Origin: Anaerolineae bacterium CG2_30_57_67
GTDB taxonomy: Bacteria > Chloroflexota > Anaerolineae > Anaerolineales > Villigracilaceae
Direction of reading: 5' to 3'
NCBI GenBank assembly: GCA_001872455.1
Contig: MNXJ01000064.1
Coordinates: forward strand, 1-50,868
Length of the DNA stretch: 50,868 bases
Below are positions 7,854-15,063 of the stretch, piece by piece. The position numbers were made by a program, and so were the translations under genes. Each line of letters starts with the position of its first letter. The stretch's first letter is position 1. Below the pieces are notes generated by a model. That model worked only from the letters and a program-made list of their open reading frames with translations, did not search any database and had not been told where the DNA came from.

Positions 7854-9530
7854 ATGCTTACCCAAATTGGCAATTTGAGCGGATCACCCCGTATTCTGAT
7901 TGTAGATAATGAAAAACGAACTGTTCATATTTTTCAGGATTTAATTTCTCACTGGGGGTATGTGCCGATTATTGCCTCAGGCGAAGGCCCTGCCCTACTG
8001 GAAGATGCAAAAAATAAGGCGCGTGAATATCGTTGCCAACTTGCCCTTGTAGATATGCGCTTAATAGATGATTCTGACAATGATGACATCAGTGGCCTGG
8101 AATTAGTAAATCAAATTAGACCGGCCATATCCATTGTCGTCAGTGGACACGGTAATTTAAAAATAGCGGTTGGCAGTATTCAGAAAAATGGGGCGGCAGG
8201 TTTTGTTGAAAAAAATGATCTCCCGCTGGGTTTGCAGGAGAAAATTAAGTGGGAAGCAGCAAAAAATTGCGCCCATGCGCGCGAACTAAAAATTTATCCA
8301 TCAGAAATAATGGTTTCCATCAAAAAAACGCTGTTTGATGCGAACGTTGCTCCTGAATATCACGACCAGGTAGAAGATATTTTAGCGCGGCTCTTTCCCA
8401 CAGCCAGTACATTGCGACTCGAAAAAATGAACACAGGAGATGATACATCTGGCATTGCCACTGCTCCACGTCCGCGTTCGGTTGTTTTGAAAGTATATGA
8501 GGATGAATTTCAACCGGTTATTATCAAGCTGGCGCGCAAAACAAAAATAAAAAAGGAAACCAACCGTTTTTCACAATATATCAAAGGCCGTTTGGTGGGA
8601 AATTTTGTTCCCAAGCTGGAAGATTCATGCTGTTTATGGGATATTGGTGGAATTAAATTTTCCTACGTCGGGAGCATTGATCAGACCTTTGGTCACTTTT
8701 TTCAATCTGCATCCGTACCAACTATTGAGAAAACATTAGAACGATTCTTTAAAATTACCTGGTCATATCATTTTAAGCGAGCAAAAGATAGATTTGATGT
8801 TTCTCTTTTTGAACTCTACTGCTCTGTATTAGACCATGATTGGTATGAACGCGCACTTAAATTTAAAATCCCCAATCCTGAAATTTTTATGGGCGCAGAT
8901 GTATGGCGACGGATTAATGCTAAAGATCCCATTGAGTGGCTTATCCAAAAAATAGGTAGCAACACGACCGGCGATGCCAGCCATGTTGCAAAAACCCGCA
9001 TCGCTGTTACGCATGGCGACTTGCACGCTGATAACATGCTGGTAGACGATAGTCAAAATGCTTGGGTCATTGATTTTGAACGCAGTGGAGAAGGTCATGC
9101 CTTGCAAGATTTTATTGAGTTAGAATCAGACATTATTAACCGCATGACACTTGGCAATCAAAATTTTTCCGATTATTATCATCTCTGCCTGGCCGTAGCA
9201 AGCTCGCAGACTACCGGGAAAATGAACATCGCCTGCCTCGCTGATGCAGGCTCTGACATGCAAAAGGTGATACAAATCATTGCCACTATACGTTCTTTGG
9301 CGCAAGAATGTACCGGCATAGTAGATGCGCGCCAATACATGCTTGGTTTATTTTTCAATACCATTTTTCGCGCTACAATTGACAAGGACTTTCGCATTAT
9401 GGATGATGACCAAATCCGGAGTCAACGTTCAGCACTGATGTTGGCAAGCATTTTGTGTTTTCGGCTGGAACATTGGGATGAACCCTGGCCGCCAAAACAA
9501 TGGGAAAATTTACAAGGAGAATCCAAGTGA
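7854..9530 (+). CDS. Receiver domain fused to an aminoglycoside-phosphotransferase-like kinase
   Basis: 558 residues. The N-terminus is a receiver domain (about 12-130; D67 in 'ALVDMRL', K120 in 'FVEKND'). After a linker, residues about 190-500 form a protein-kinase/APH fold: the catalytic loop 'THGDLHADNML' (near 386-396) and the metal-binding 'VIDFERSGEG' some 20 residues later match the Brenner motif and the DFG-equivalent Asp of APH and choline kinases. It starts after a strong AAGGAG, 13 bases past the preceding gene. Phosphorylation of the receiver probably gates the kinase, whose substrate is unknown. It may belong to the ternary-complex-associated (TCAD) families of bacterial conflict systems; I could not test this. 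Antibiotic resistance is unlikely given the receiver fusion and operon. Confidence 0.85.
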   Translation: MLTQIGNLSGSPRILIVDNEKRTVHIFQDLISHWGYVPIIASGEGPALLEDAKNKAREYRCQLALVDMRLIDDSDNDDISGLELVNQIRPAISIVVSGHGNLKIAVGSIQKNGAAGFVEKNDLPLGLQEKIKWEAAKNCAHARELKIYPSEIMVSIKKTLFDANVAPEYHDQVEDILARLFPTASTLRLEKMNTGDDTSGIATAPRPRSVVLKVYEDEFQPVIIKLARKTKIKKETNRFSQYIKGRLVGNFVPKLEDSCCLWDIGGIKFSYVGSIDQTFGHFFQSASVPTIEKTLERFFKITWSYHFKRAKDRFDVSLFELYCSVLDHDWYERALKFKIPNPEIFMGADVWRRINAKDPIEWLIQKIGSNTTGDASHVAKTRIAVTHGDLHADNMLVDDSQNAWVIDFERSGEGHALQDFIELESDIINRMTLGNQNFSDYYHLCLAVASSQTTGKMNIACLADAGSDMQKVIQIIATIRSLAQECTGIVDARQYMLGLFFNTIFRATIDKDFRIMDDDQIRSQRSALMLASILCFRLEHWDEPWPPKQWENLQGESK

Positions 9531-10663
9531 CAACCATTCCTTCTCAGACCCCCGTCTCTTTTCGGCAAGAAACACTCAAACCCTTTTTTGAGTATGTGCG
9601 TAGTGGCGAATCCTTTTACATTGTCGGCGCATCCAGTGTTGGGAAAACCCGTCTTGTAGATTTTTTATTGGGTGATGATCCTGAACTTTTACGCGCCAAT
9701 ATCGAGCCTGATCGTGAGCAAGTGAAAAACCATTATTTGGGGCAAGAACTGTCGGCCCGCACCTGGTTGGTTCGAGTGGACTTAAATCGCATGGGAGCCG
9801 AATATGATTGGGGTTTTCGCTTTTATGAATTATTGTTGAGCGCTTTATTGTTTGAAACTGGACGTTTATTCCAAACAGATGAAATAGACCAAATTAAAAA
9901 CATACTCTCCGGCCTTGATTCTGCCGTGATGGAAAGCAAAGACCCCTTACGGGCGCATCGTCTTTTGGAAATGGCGATTAATCAATTGTGCCAATCGAAC
10001 CGCATTAAACTTTGTTTTCTTTTTGACGAATTCGATGAAACCTATCAAAATATGCCGCGTGAGATTTTTGCTCAATTACGCGCCATTCGAGACGCCAATA
10101 AATACCGTCTTTGCTATGGATTATTTATGCGCAATTTGCCCGAAAAATTACGCTCTCCATTGGAAAACGAAAGTTTTTACGAACTAATTTCGCGCAACCT
10201 GATCGGCGTTGGCCCCTATTCGCGCGAAGATTCGATTTATATCCTTCAGCAGTGGGAGAATCGCCGCATCTATCCGCTTTCGCCTGACAAGCGTGAATGG
10301 ATTTATCTGAATAGCGGTGGACATCCAGGAATGATGCAGGCTCTTTTTGGAATTTTCAAGGAAAAACCTTTGGCGATGACCATGTTCTCTAATCTAGATT
10401 GGTATGTTGCCCAAGAAACAATCCAAGAAGAATTTCGCAAAATTTGGGGCGGCCTGCTTGATGATGAGAAATTAGGGTTGTTAAGTTTTGTAAATGGAAA
10501 TTTTTCTGCTACACTGCTCCCAATAAAAAAAATATTGTATGCCAAAGGTTTGCTTCAACCGTTTGAAACAAGCACAATTTGCTTTAGCCCCCTTTTTGAA
10601 CTCTACCTAAAAAGCCAGCTAGCTAATCCACAGGGGCTTTCTCATGATCCTCCAGGCACATAA
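9527..10663 (+). CDS. AAA/STAND-like P-loop ATPase
   Basis: A 378-residue ATPase. I chose the GTG at 9527 because AAGGAG at 9514-9519 precedes it and it overlaps the upstream stop (GTGA); an in-frame ATG at 9500 lies upstream of that site. Walker A 'GASSVGKT' is near residue 34 and Walker B 'LCFLFDEFDE' near 163. Further on, 'NSGGHPGMMQ' resembles the sensor-2/winged-helix entry seen in STAND and Orc1/Cdc6-like ATPases. No repeats or effector domain are fused to it, so it would act with partners, most likely the phosphotransferase it is coupled to. It is the last gene of the island operon. Confidence 0.85.
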   Translation: MTTIPSQTPVSFRQETLKPFFEYVRSGESFYIVGASSVGKTRLVDFLLGDDPELLRANIEPDREQVKNHYLGQELSARTWLVRVDLNRMGAEYDWGFRFYELLLSALLFETGRLFQTDEIDQIKNILSGLDSAVMESKDPLRAHRLLEMAINQLCQSNRIKLCFLFDEFDETYQNMPREIFAQLRAIRDANKYRLCYGLFMRNLPEKLRSPLENESFYELISRNLIGVGPYSREDSIYILQQWENRRIYPLSPDKREWIYLNSGGHPGMMQALFGIFKEKPLAMTMFSNLDWYVAQETIQEEFRKIWGGLLDDEKLGLLSFVNGNFSATLLPIKKILYAKGLLQPFETSTICFSPLFELYLKSQLANPQGLSHDPPGT

Positions 10664-10926
10664 AAACAGCAGCATTCTTAATTTGATTGACAAGCATTCT
10701 TGCCTCGGCTAAACTTACTTTCATCATCAGTAACTGCTCATACTCATGTTTTTTTGCCCGCTTCGTTGCGTGCCAAAGCATAAAGCGCTTCATCAGGACA
10801 AAAAAGTTGGCTTAAGCCGACTTCCGTAGATTAAGGCCGGGCTTGAGCGCAAACGCTTATGGGTAGCCCGCTTAATTCGGAATGAATGAACAACAGTTAC
10901 CATCATCACGCATTATGGAGGCGTTT
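10664..10926. other. Intergenic region at the island boundary
   Basis: About 260 bases with no convincing gene. Composition changes here from A/T-rich to G/C-rich. A minus-strand frame from an ATG at 10793 to a TAG at 10623-10625 encodes 56 lysine-rich, helical-looking residues and overlaps the end of the ATPase gene. It could be a fragment of a lost gene or chance. The right part carries a palindromic dispersed repeat. No clear terminator for the ATPase operon is visible. Confidence 0.4.
10805..10850. repeat. Dispersed palindromic repeat (copy 1)
   Basis: The core AGTTGGCTTAAGCCGACT at 10805-10822 is palindromic apart from one T, and is followed by a segment ending 'GGGCTTGAGCGC'. A related copy with the core AGTCGGCTTCAGCCGACT lies at 42384-42436 and is also followed by 'GGGCTTCCAGC'. 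Both are intergenic. Confidence 0.6.
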
Positions 10927-12132
10927 ATGAATTTTTCTGTGGATAATCCACTCAGCCGCCGCATGGCGGTTTTGGCGCAGCGCGTGAGCGAAATGCGCGA
11001 ACATGATTTTTACTTCTACAACCAACCGATTCAGGAAGTATTGGGCGGATCCAAGGTGATTGTCAATGGCCGCGAAATGGGCATGTACGCCTCGTACAGT
11101 TATCTGGGGCTGGTCGGGCATCCGCGCATCAACGCCGCCGCCAAACGCGCCATTGACCGCTACGGCACCGGTACGCACGGCGTGCGCACACTGGCCGGGT
11201 CGCTCGGCATCCACACCGAGTTGGAGGAAACCATCTCCGAGTTCAAACACGCCGAAGCGGCCATCACCTACACTTCCGGCTACGTCACCAACCTGACGGT
11301 AATTTCCACCCTGATGAGTCGCGGCGATTACGTTCTCTCTGACAAGCTCAATCACGCCTCGATTGTGGACGGTTGTATGATGTCGGGCGCAGAATTCCGC
11401 CGCTTTAAGCACAACGACATGCAAGACCTGGAAAACCGCTTGCAACAAATTCCATCCGACGTGACCAAACTGGTGATTGCCGACGCCGTCTTCAGCATGG
11501 ATGGCGATATCATTGACCTGCCCAACATGGTGGCACTCTGCCGCAAATACGGCGCGTATCTGATGATGGACGAGGCCCATTCGGTGGGCGTGCTGGGCAA
11601 AACCGGGCGCGGCATCGAAGAATATTATGACATGTGGGGCAGCGTGGATATTAAAATGGGCACGCTTTCCAAAACCATCCCATCGGTAGGCGGTTATGTT
11701 GCCGGGAAGAAAGAACTGATAGAGTATCTGCGGCATGGTTCACGCGCCTATATTTTTTCTGCCGCCCTTGCGCCGGGTCAGGCCGCCGCTGCCAACGAAG
11801 CCTTTAAAGTCATTTTGGATGAACCCTGGCGGCTCGAAAAATTGAATCAAAACACGGTACAGTTTATCAACGGGCTGAAAGGCATGGGCTTTGACACCAT
11901 GCTGACAGAAACCGCCATCGTTCCAGTCTTGTGCGGCGCCGACGAGCGCGCCTACGCCCTGACCCAGACCTGCCAGCGCAACGATGTTTTTGTCCTGCCG
12001 GTCGTTTCGCCCGCCGTACCCGAAGGCCAATCGCGCCTGCGCGCCACCGTGCTCGCTTCGCACGAAACCAGCGAAATCCAACGCGCCATGGATGTTATCG
12101 GCGCGGCTGGAAAAGAAATTGGCATCATCTGA
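10927..12132 (+). CDS. Alpha-oxoamine synthase family PLP enzyme (BioF/KBL/SPT-like)
   Basis: A 401-residue fold-type I PLP enzyme that would condense an amino acid with an acyl-CoA, as do 8-amino-7-oxononanoate synthase, 2-amino-3-ketobutyrate CoA ligase and serine palmitoyltransferase. Visible motifs: 'SYLGL', 'GTHGVRTLAG', 'DEAHSVGVLG' (cofactor-binding Asp and His) and 'GTLSKTIPSVGGYV' with the PLP-binding Lys. I chose the ATG at 10927 because GGAGG at 10917-10921 precedes it by five bases; ATGs at 10882 and 10915 lie upstream without such a site. No other biotin or sphingolipid genes are near, so the substrate stays open. Its stop overlaps the next start (TGATG at 12130-12134). Confidence 0.88.
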   Translation: MNFSVDNPLSRRMAVLAQRVSEMREHDFYFYNQPIQEVLGGSKVIVNGREMGMYASYSYLGLVGHPRINAAAKRAIDRYGTGTHGVRTLAGSLGIHTELEETISEFKHAEAAITYTSGYVTNLTVISTLMSRGDYVLSDKLNHASIVDGCMMSGAEFRRFKHNDMQDLENRLQQIPSDVTKLVIADAVFSMDGDIIDLPNMVALCRKYGAYLMMDEAHSVGVLGKTGRGIEEYYDMWGSVDIKMGTLSKTIPSVGGYVAGKKELIEYLRHGSRAYIFSAALAPGQAAAANEAFKVILDEPWRLEKLNQNTVQFINGLKGMGFDTMLTETAIVPVLCGADERAYALTQTCQRNDVFVLPVVSPAVPEGQSRLRATVLASHETSEIQRAMDVIGAAGKEIGII

Positions 12133-12842
12133 TGACCCAACATCCACCTGCCAGCGTTACCCCCGCCCAAACGCGTCTAACGCTTTTCCTGCATGATATT
12201 GTTCCTGTTTTGGTTGCCATCCTGCTATTTGGCGCAGGTATTGGCACCGGTTGGCTGATCTGGGGACAAACCGCCGCCCCGTCAGTGGCACAAAACGCCC
12301 CCACCACAGGTGTCCGTTACCCGATAGAACTCGACGACGACCCGGCGCTCGGCCCGGCGGATGCGCCCGTCACCATCGTCGAATTCAGCGATTTTCAATG
12401 CCCCTACTGCCAGCGCTGGCACGAACAGGTTTTCGCGCAGTTGATGAAAGCCTACGAAGGCAAAATCCGCTTTGTCTACCGCGATTTCCCACTTAAATCG
12501 ATTCACGCGCAGGCAGTCCCCGCCGCCGAAGCCGCCGATTGCGCTCTGGCGCAGGGCGCCTACTGGGAATTCCACAACGCGCTTTTTAGTGGCAAATATG
12601 GTCTGGACGCGGCAGGCTTCTCCAGTTACGCCGCCGATCTGGGGCTGAATGTCCCGGCCTTCAATCAGTGCGTTAATTCGCGTCAGTTTGCCGGCGAAGT
12701 TGAAGCAGATTTCAAATATGCTGTTGAATTGGGCGTGACGTCCACCCCCACTTTTTTCATCAACGGCCTGGCACTGGTCGGCGCTCAACCCTACGAAGTC
12801 TTCCAAAAAGCAATTGACGCAGAACTGGCCGGGGAAAAATAA
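12132..12842 (+). CDS. Membrane-anchored DsbA-family thioredoxin-like protein
   Basis: 236 residues. One hydrophobic segment at about 25-48 would anchor it with the thioredoxin domain outside. That domain holds 'FSDFQCPYCQRWH' (redox CPYC) and a cis-proline loop 'VTSTPTFFING', as in DsbA/BdbD/DSBA-like thioredoxins (Thioredoxin_4 family). It probably forms or isomerises disulfides in exported proteins. The ATG at 12132 overlaps the stop of the oxoamine synthase gene, so they are co-translated although no functional link is evident. No DsbB/VKOR partner is seen in the window. Confidence 0.88.
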   Translation: MTQHPPASVTPAQTRLTLFLHDIVPVLVAILLFGAGIGTGWLIWGQTAAPSVAQNAPTTGVRYPIELDDDPALGPADAPVTIVEFSDFQCPYCQRWHEQVFAQLMKAYEGKIRFVYRDFPLKSIHAQAVPAAEAADCALAQGAYWEFHNALFSGKYGLDAAGFSSYAADLGLNVPAFNQCVNSRQFAGEVEADFKYAVELGVTSTPTFFINGLALVGAQPYEVFQKAIDAELAGEK

Positions 12843-12852
12843 CCCCATCGCC

Positions 12853-13518
12853 ATGAAAAAATTTGTCGCCGTTGCCGGAAATATCGGCGTTGGAAAATCC
12901 ACGCTGGTGGATGGTCTCTGCAAACGCCTGGGCTGGGAACCATTCTATGAACCAGTGACCGAAAACCCCTATCTGGCTGATTTCTACCGCGATATGAGCG
13001 CCTTTTCCTTTCATTCGCAAATTTTCTTTCTCACCCATCGTCTGCGCGCGCATCACGCCATTGCCCGCCACCCCACTTCCGTCATTCAAGACCGCAGCGT
13101 TTACGAAGACGCTGAAATTTTTGCCCACAACCTGTTTTTACAGGGACATATTTTGCCGCGTGATTATGAAACCTATCGTGGTCTGTACGAAACCGTGATG
13201 GAATTTTTGCCTCCGCCCGACCTGGTGATTTACCTGCGCGCCTCCGTCGCCACGCTGAAAGGACGCATCGCCCGCCGCGGACGCGACTACGAGCGCACCA
13301 TCAGCGCTGATTACCTGACCAGCCTGAACACGCTCTACGAAACCTGGATTTCAGGCTTCACGCTTTGCCCGGTGCTGACCGTCCCCGCCGACGATTTGGA
13401 CTACGTCGCCCATGCCGGGCACCTCGAGCTGATTGCCCGCAAAGTGGCCGAAAAATTAACCGGCCAGGAAGTGGTCGCCTTCGCCGCCGAAGAAGTCGCC
13501 CGCGCGGCAGAAGATTAA
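12853..13518 (+). CDS. Deoxynucleoside kinase family protein
   Basis: 221 residues. 'GNIGVGKSTL' is the P-loop, 'YEPVTENPYL' the substrate-binding Glu region, 'QDRSVYEDAEIFA' the DRS motif, and 'RRGRDYER' the lid arginines. These are hallmarks of the deoxyadenosine/deoxycytidine/deoxyguanosine kinase family, which phosphorylates deoxynucleosides from salvage. I took the ATG at 12853, just before the P-loop strand, over an in-frame start at 12814 inside the previous gene. It is ten bases from the DsbA-like gene and is the last gene of the run. Base specificity cannot be read from the sequence. Confidence 0.9.
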   Translation: MKKFVAVAGNIGVGKSTLVDGLCKRLGWEPFYEPVTENPYLADFYRDMSAFSFHSQIFFLTHRLRAHHAIARHPTSVIQDRSVYEDAEIFAHNLFLQGHILPRDYETYRGLYETVMEFLPPPDLVIYLRASVATLKGRIARRGRDYERTISADYLTSLNTLYETWISGFTLCPVLTVPADDLDYVAHAGHLELIARKVAEKLTGQEVVAFAAEEVARAAED

Positions 13519-13520
13519 AA

Positions 13521-13556
13521 AAAATCCCTGAAAGGGTTGCCCCCTTCAGGGATTTT
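13521..13556. terminator. Bidirectional intrinsic terminator
   Basis: A 16-bp stem with one mismatch and a 4-base loop (arms 13521-13536 and 13541-13556; core AAAATCCCTGAA / TTCAGGGATTTT). A-runs on the left and T-runs on the right serve both strands. It sits between the convergent ends of the deoxynucleoside kinase gene and gdhA. Confidence 0.9.
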
Positions 13557-13573
13557 CATTTTAGCGGGGAAAC

Positions 13574-14860
13574 TTACACCCAGCCGCGCAACTGCATCGC
13601 GCGCGCTACGCGGTCAATCGCCACCATGTAGGCGGCGTCGCGCATGTAGACTTTTTGCTTGAGCGCCATATCCAACACAGCGTGGAAAGCCTGTATCATC
13701 TTGCCATCTAATTTTTGCAGAACTTCATCTTTTGTCCAGTAGAAGTTCATGTCGTTTTGTACCGACTCAAAGTACGAAGTCGTCACACCGCCAGAGTTGC
13801 ACAAAAAGTCGGGGATGTCGAAAATACCGTGAGCCTTGAAGTATTCATCAGCTTCGGGCGTGCAGGGACCATTGGCGCCCTCTGCAACCAGTTTGACGCG
13901 CTTGGAAATCTTCTTGACGCTATCCGCGTTGACCTGGCCCTCCAGTGCAGCGGGGATGAGAACATCCACGTCCTTGGCAATCCAGGCATCGCCTTCTTCT
14001 CTGACATAACCAGCGGCTTGGGCCTTTTTCTGATCAACCGTGCCGTATTGGTCAACAATTGTCAGCAGGAAGCGCGGGTCAACGCCGTCTTTGTGGCTGT
14101 AGGTGTAGGATTTTTTGTCGTTGCGGTCCCAGCACGAAACGCAGGCGACTTTGCCGCCCAAAATTTCGACAAAACCAATCGAAGCGTATTGCGCCACGTT
14201 GCCGAAACCTTGAACTGCCGCAACGGATTTTTTCGGGTCCATGCCCAGATGTTGCATTGCTTCACGCACATTATAGATGACGCCATAGCCGGTGGCTTCG
14301 GTGCGGCCTTCAGAGCCGCCGCCGCCGAGGGGTTTGCCGGTGAACACGCCGGGCGTGTACTGACCGACCAACTTGGAATATTCGTCCATCATCCAGCCCA
14401 TCATCTGCGGGGTTGTGCCAATATCGGGGGCGGGAACATCAATCCGTGGACCAATATTTTTCCACATATTTTGTACCCAGCCGCGGCACAGGCGTTCTTT
14501 TTCGCCGGTAGAAATCGTGGATGGGTCAACGATGATACCGCCTTTGCTGCCGCCCAGCGGAATATCCGCCACAGCACATTTCCAGGTCATCCAGGTACCC
14601 AAAGCGCGGACGGTGTCCAGCGTCTCGGACGGGTGGAAGCGAATGCCGCCTTTGTACGGGCCGCGCGCGTCGTTGTGCTGAACGCGGTAGCCCTGAAAAA
14701 TTCTCAGGGAGCCGTCGTCCATGCGTACCGGGATGCGGAAGGAATACTCGCGCATCGGCCAACGCAGAACGTTGGCAACCTGTGGATCCAGGTTGAGCAA
14801 CTCGGCCACATGGTCGAACTGCTTCTGCGCCATTTCAAACGCATTGATTTGACCAGACAT
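13574..14860 (-). CDS. gdhA: Glutamate dehydrogenase
   Basis: 428 residues, the usual length of the hexameric small GDH class. It interconverts glutamate with 2-oxoglutarate and ammonia using NAD(P). The substrate site is visible as 'GPYKGGIRFHP', 'WKCAVADIPLGGSKGGI' and 'PAPDIGTTPQMMGWM', followed by a Rossmann domain with 'AAVQGFGNVAQYA'. The start is preceded by AGGAG. Coenzyme preference cannot be decided by eye. A terminator-like hairpin lies between its likely promoter and the gene (14890-14926), so expression could be attenuated. Confidence 0.95.
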   Translation of the reverse strand: MSGQINAFEMAQKQFDHVAELLNLDPQVANVLRWPMREYSFRIPVRMDDGSLRIFQGYRVQHNDARGPYKGGIRFHPSETLDTVRALGTWMTWKCAVADIPLGGSKGGIIVDPSTISTGEKERLCRGWVQNMWKNIGPRIDVPAPDIGTTPQMMGWMMDEYSKLVGQYTPGVFTGKPLGGGGSEGRTEATGYGVIYNVREAMQHLGMDPKKSVAAVQGFGNVAQYASIGFVEILGGKVACVSCWDRNDKKSYTYSHKDGVDPRFLLTIVDQYGTVDQKKAQAAGYVREEGDAWIAKDVDVLIPAALEGQVNADSVKKISKRVKLVAEGANGPCTPEADEYFKAHGIFDIPDFLCNSGGVTTSYFESVQNDMNFYWTKDEVLQKLDGKMIQAFHAVLDMALKQKVYMRDAAYMVAIDRVARAMQLRGWV

Positions 14861-14889
14861 GGGTTTCTCCTAAAAGGATTGGGTGAGTA

Positions 14890-14926
14890 GAAAATAAAAA
14901 CGGGCAACCGGAACGTTGCCCGCTTT
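14890..14926 (-). terminator. Intrinsic terminator or attenuator between gatB and gdhA
   Basis: Read on the minus strand, CGGGCAAC and its complement GTTGCCCG (14901-14908 and 14915-14922) form an 8-bp G/C-rich stem with a 6-base loop, followed by TTTTTATTTT. It could end gatB transcription. However, only about 30 bases separate it from gdhA, and the best promoter-like sequence lies upstream of it, so it may act as an attenuator of gdhA. Confidence 0.75.
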
Positions 14927-14989
14927 TCACAAGGATATGTTTATTACGCAAGTCATTCGTCATTGATCCTGACTACATTCTACCCCTTA

Positions 14990-15018
14990 AAAATACCGTA
15001 TTTTCAAATTTGCGTCAA
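14990..15018 (-). promoter_or_regulatory. Possible sigma70-type promoter for gdhA
   Basis: On the minus strand, TTGACG (15013-15018) and TATTTT (14990-14995) are separated by exactly 17 bases, in the A/T-rich gap after gatB. A transcript from here would run through the hairpin at 14890-14926 before gdhA. Confidence 0.45.
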
Positions 15019-15063
15019 TATGAGACTTGTCACGTCTTCGGCTGTGATTTGTCAGACAAAAGA

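Noticed and set aside
7854-9530. Aminoglycoside resistance gene
   Set aside because: Although the fold and catalytic loop are APH-like, the receiver fusion and operon with sensor kinases indicate a regulated signalling kinase.
10906-11736. Open frame of 276 codons opposite the alpha-oxoamine synthase
   Set aside because: His- and Gly-rich antisense shadow of a gene with all catalytic motifs.
13715-14890. Long open frame (391 codons) on the plus strand opposite gdhA
   Set aside because: It is an antisense shadow of a conserved enzyme in G/C-rich sequence; it has no recognisable motif and no ribosome-binding site.
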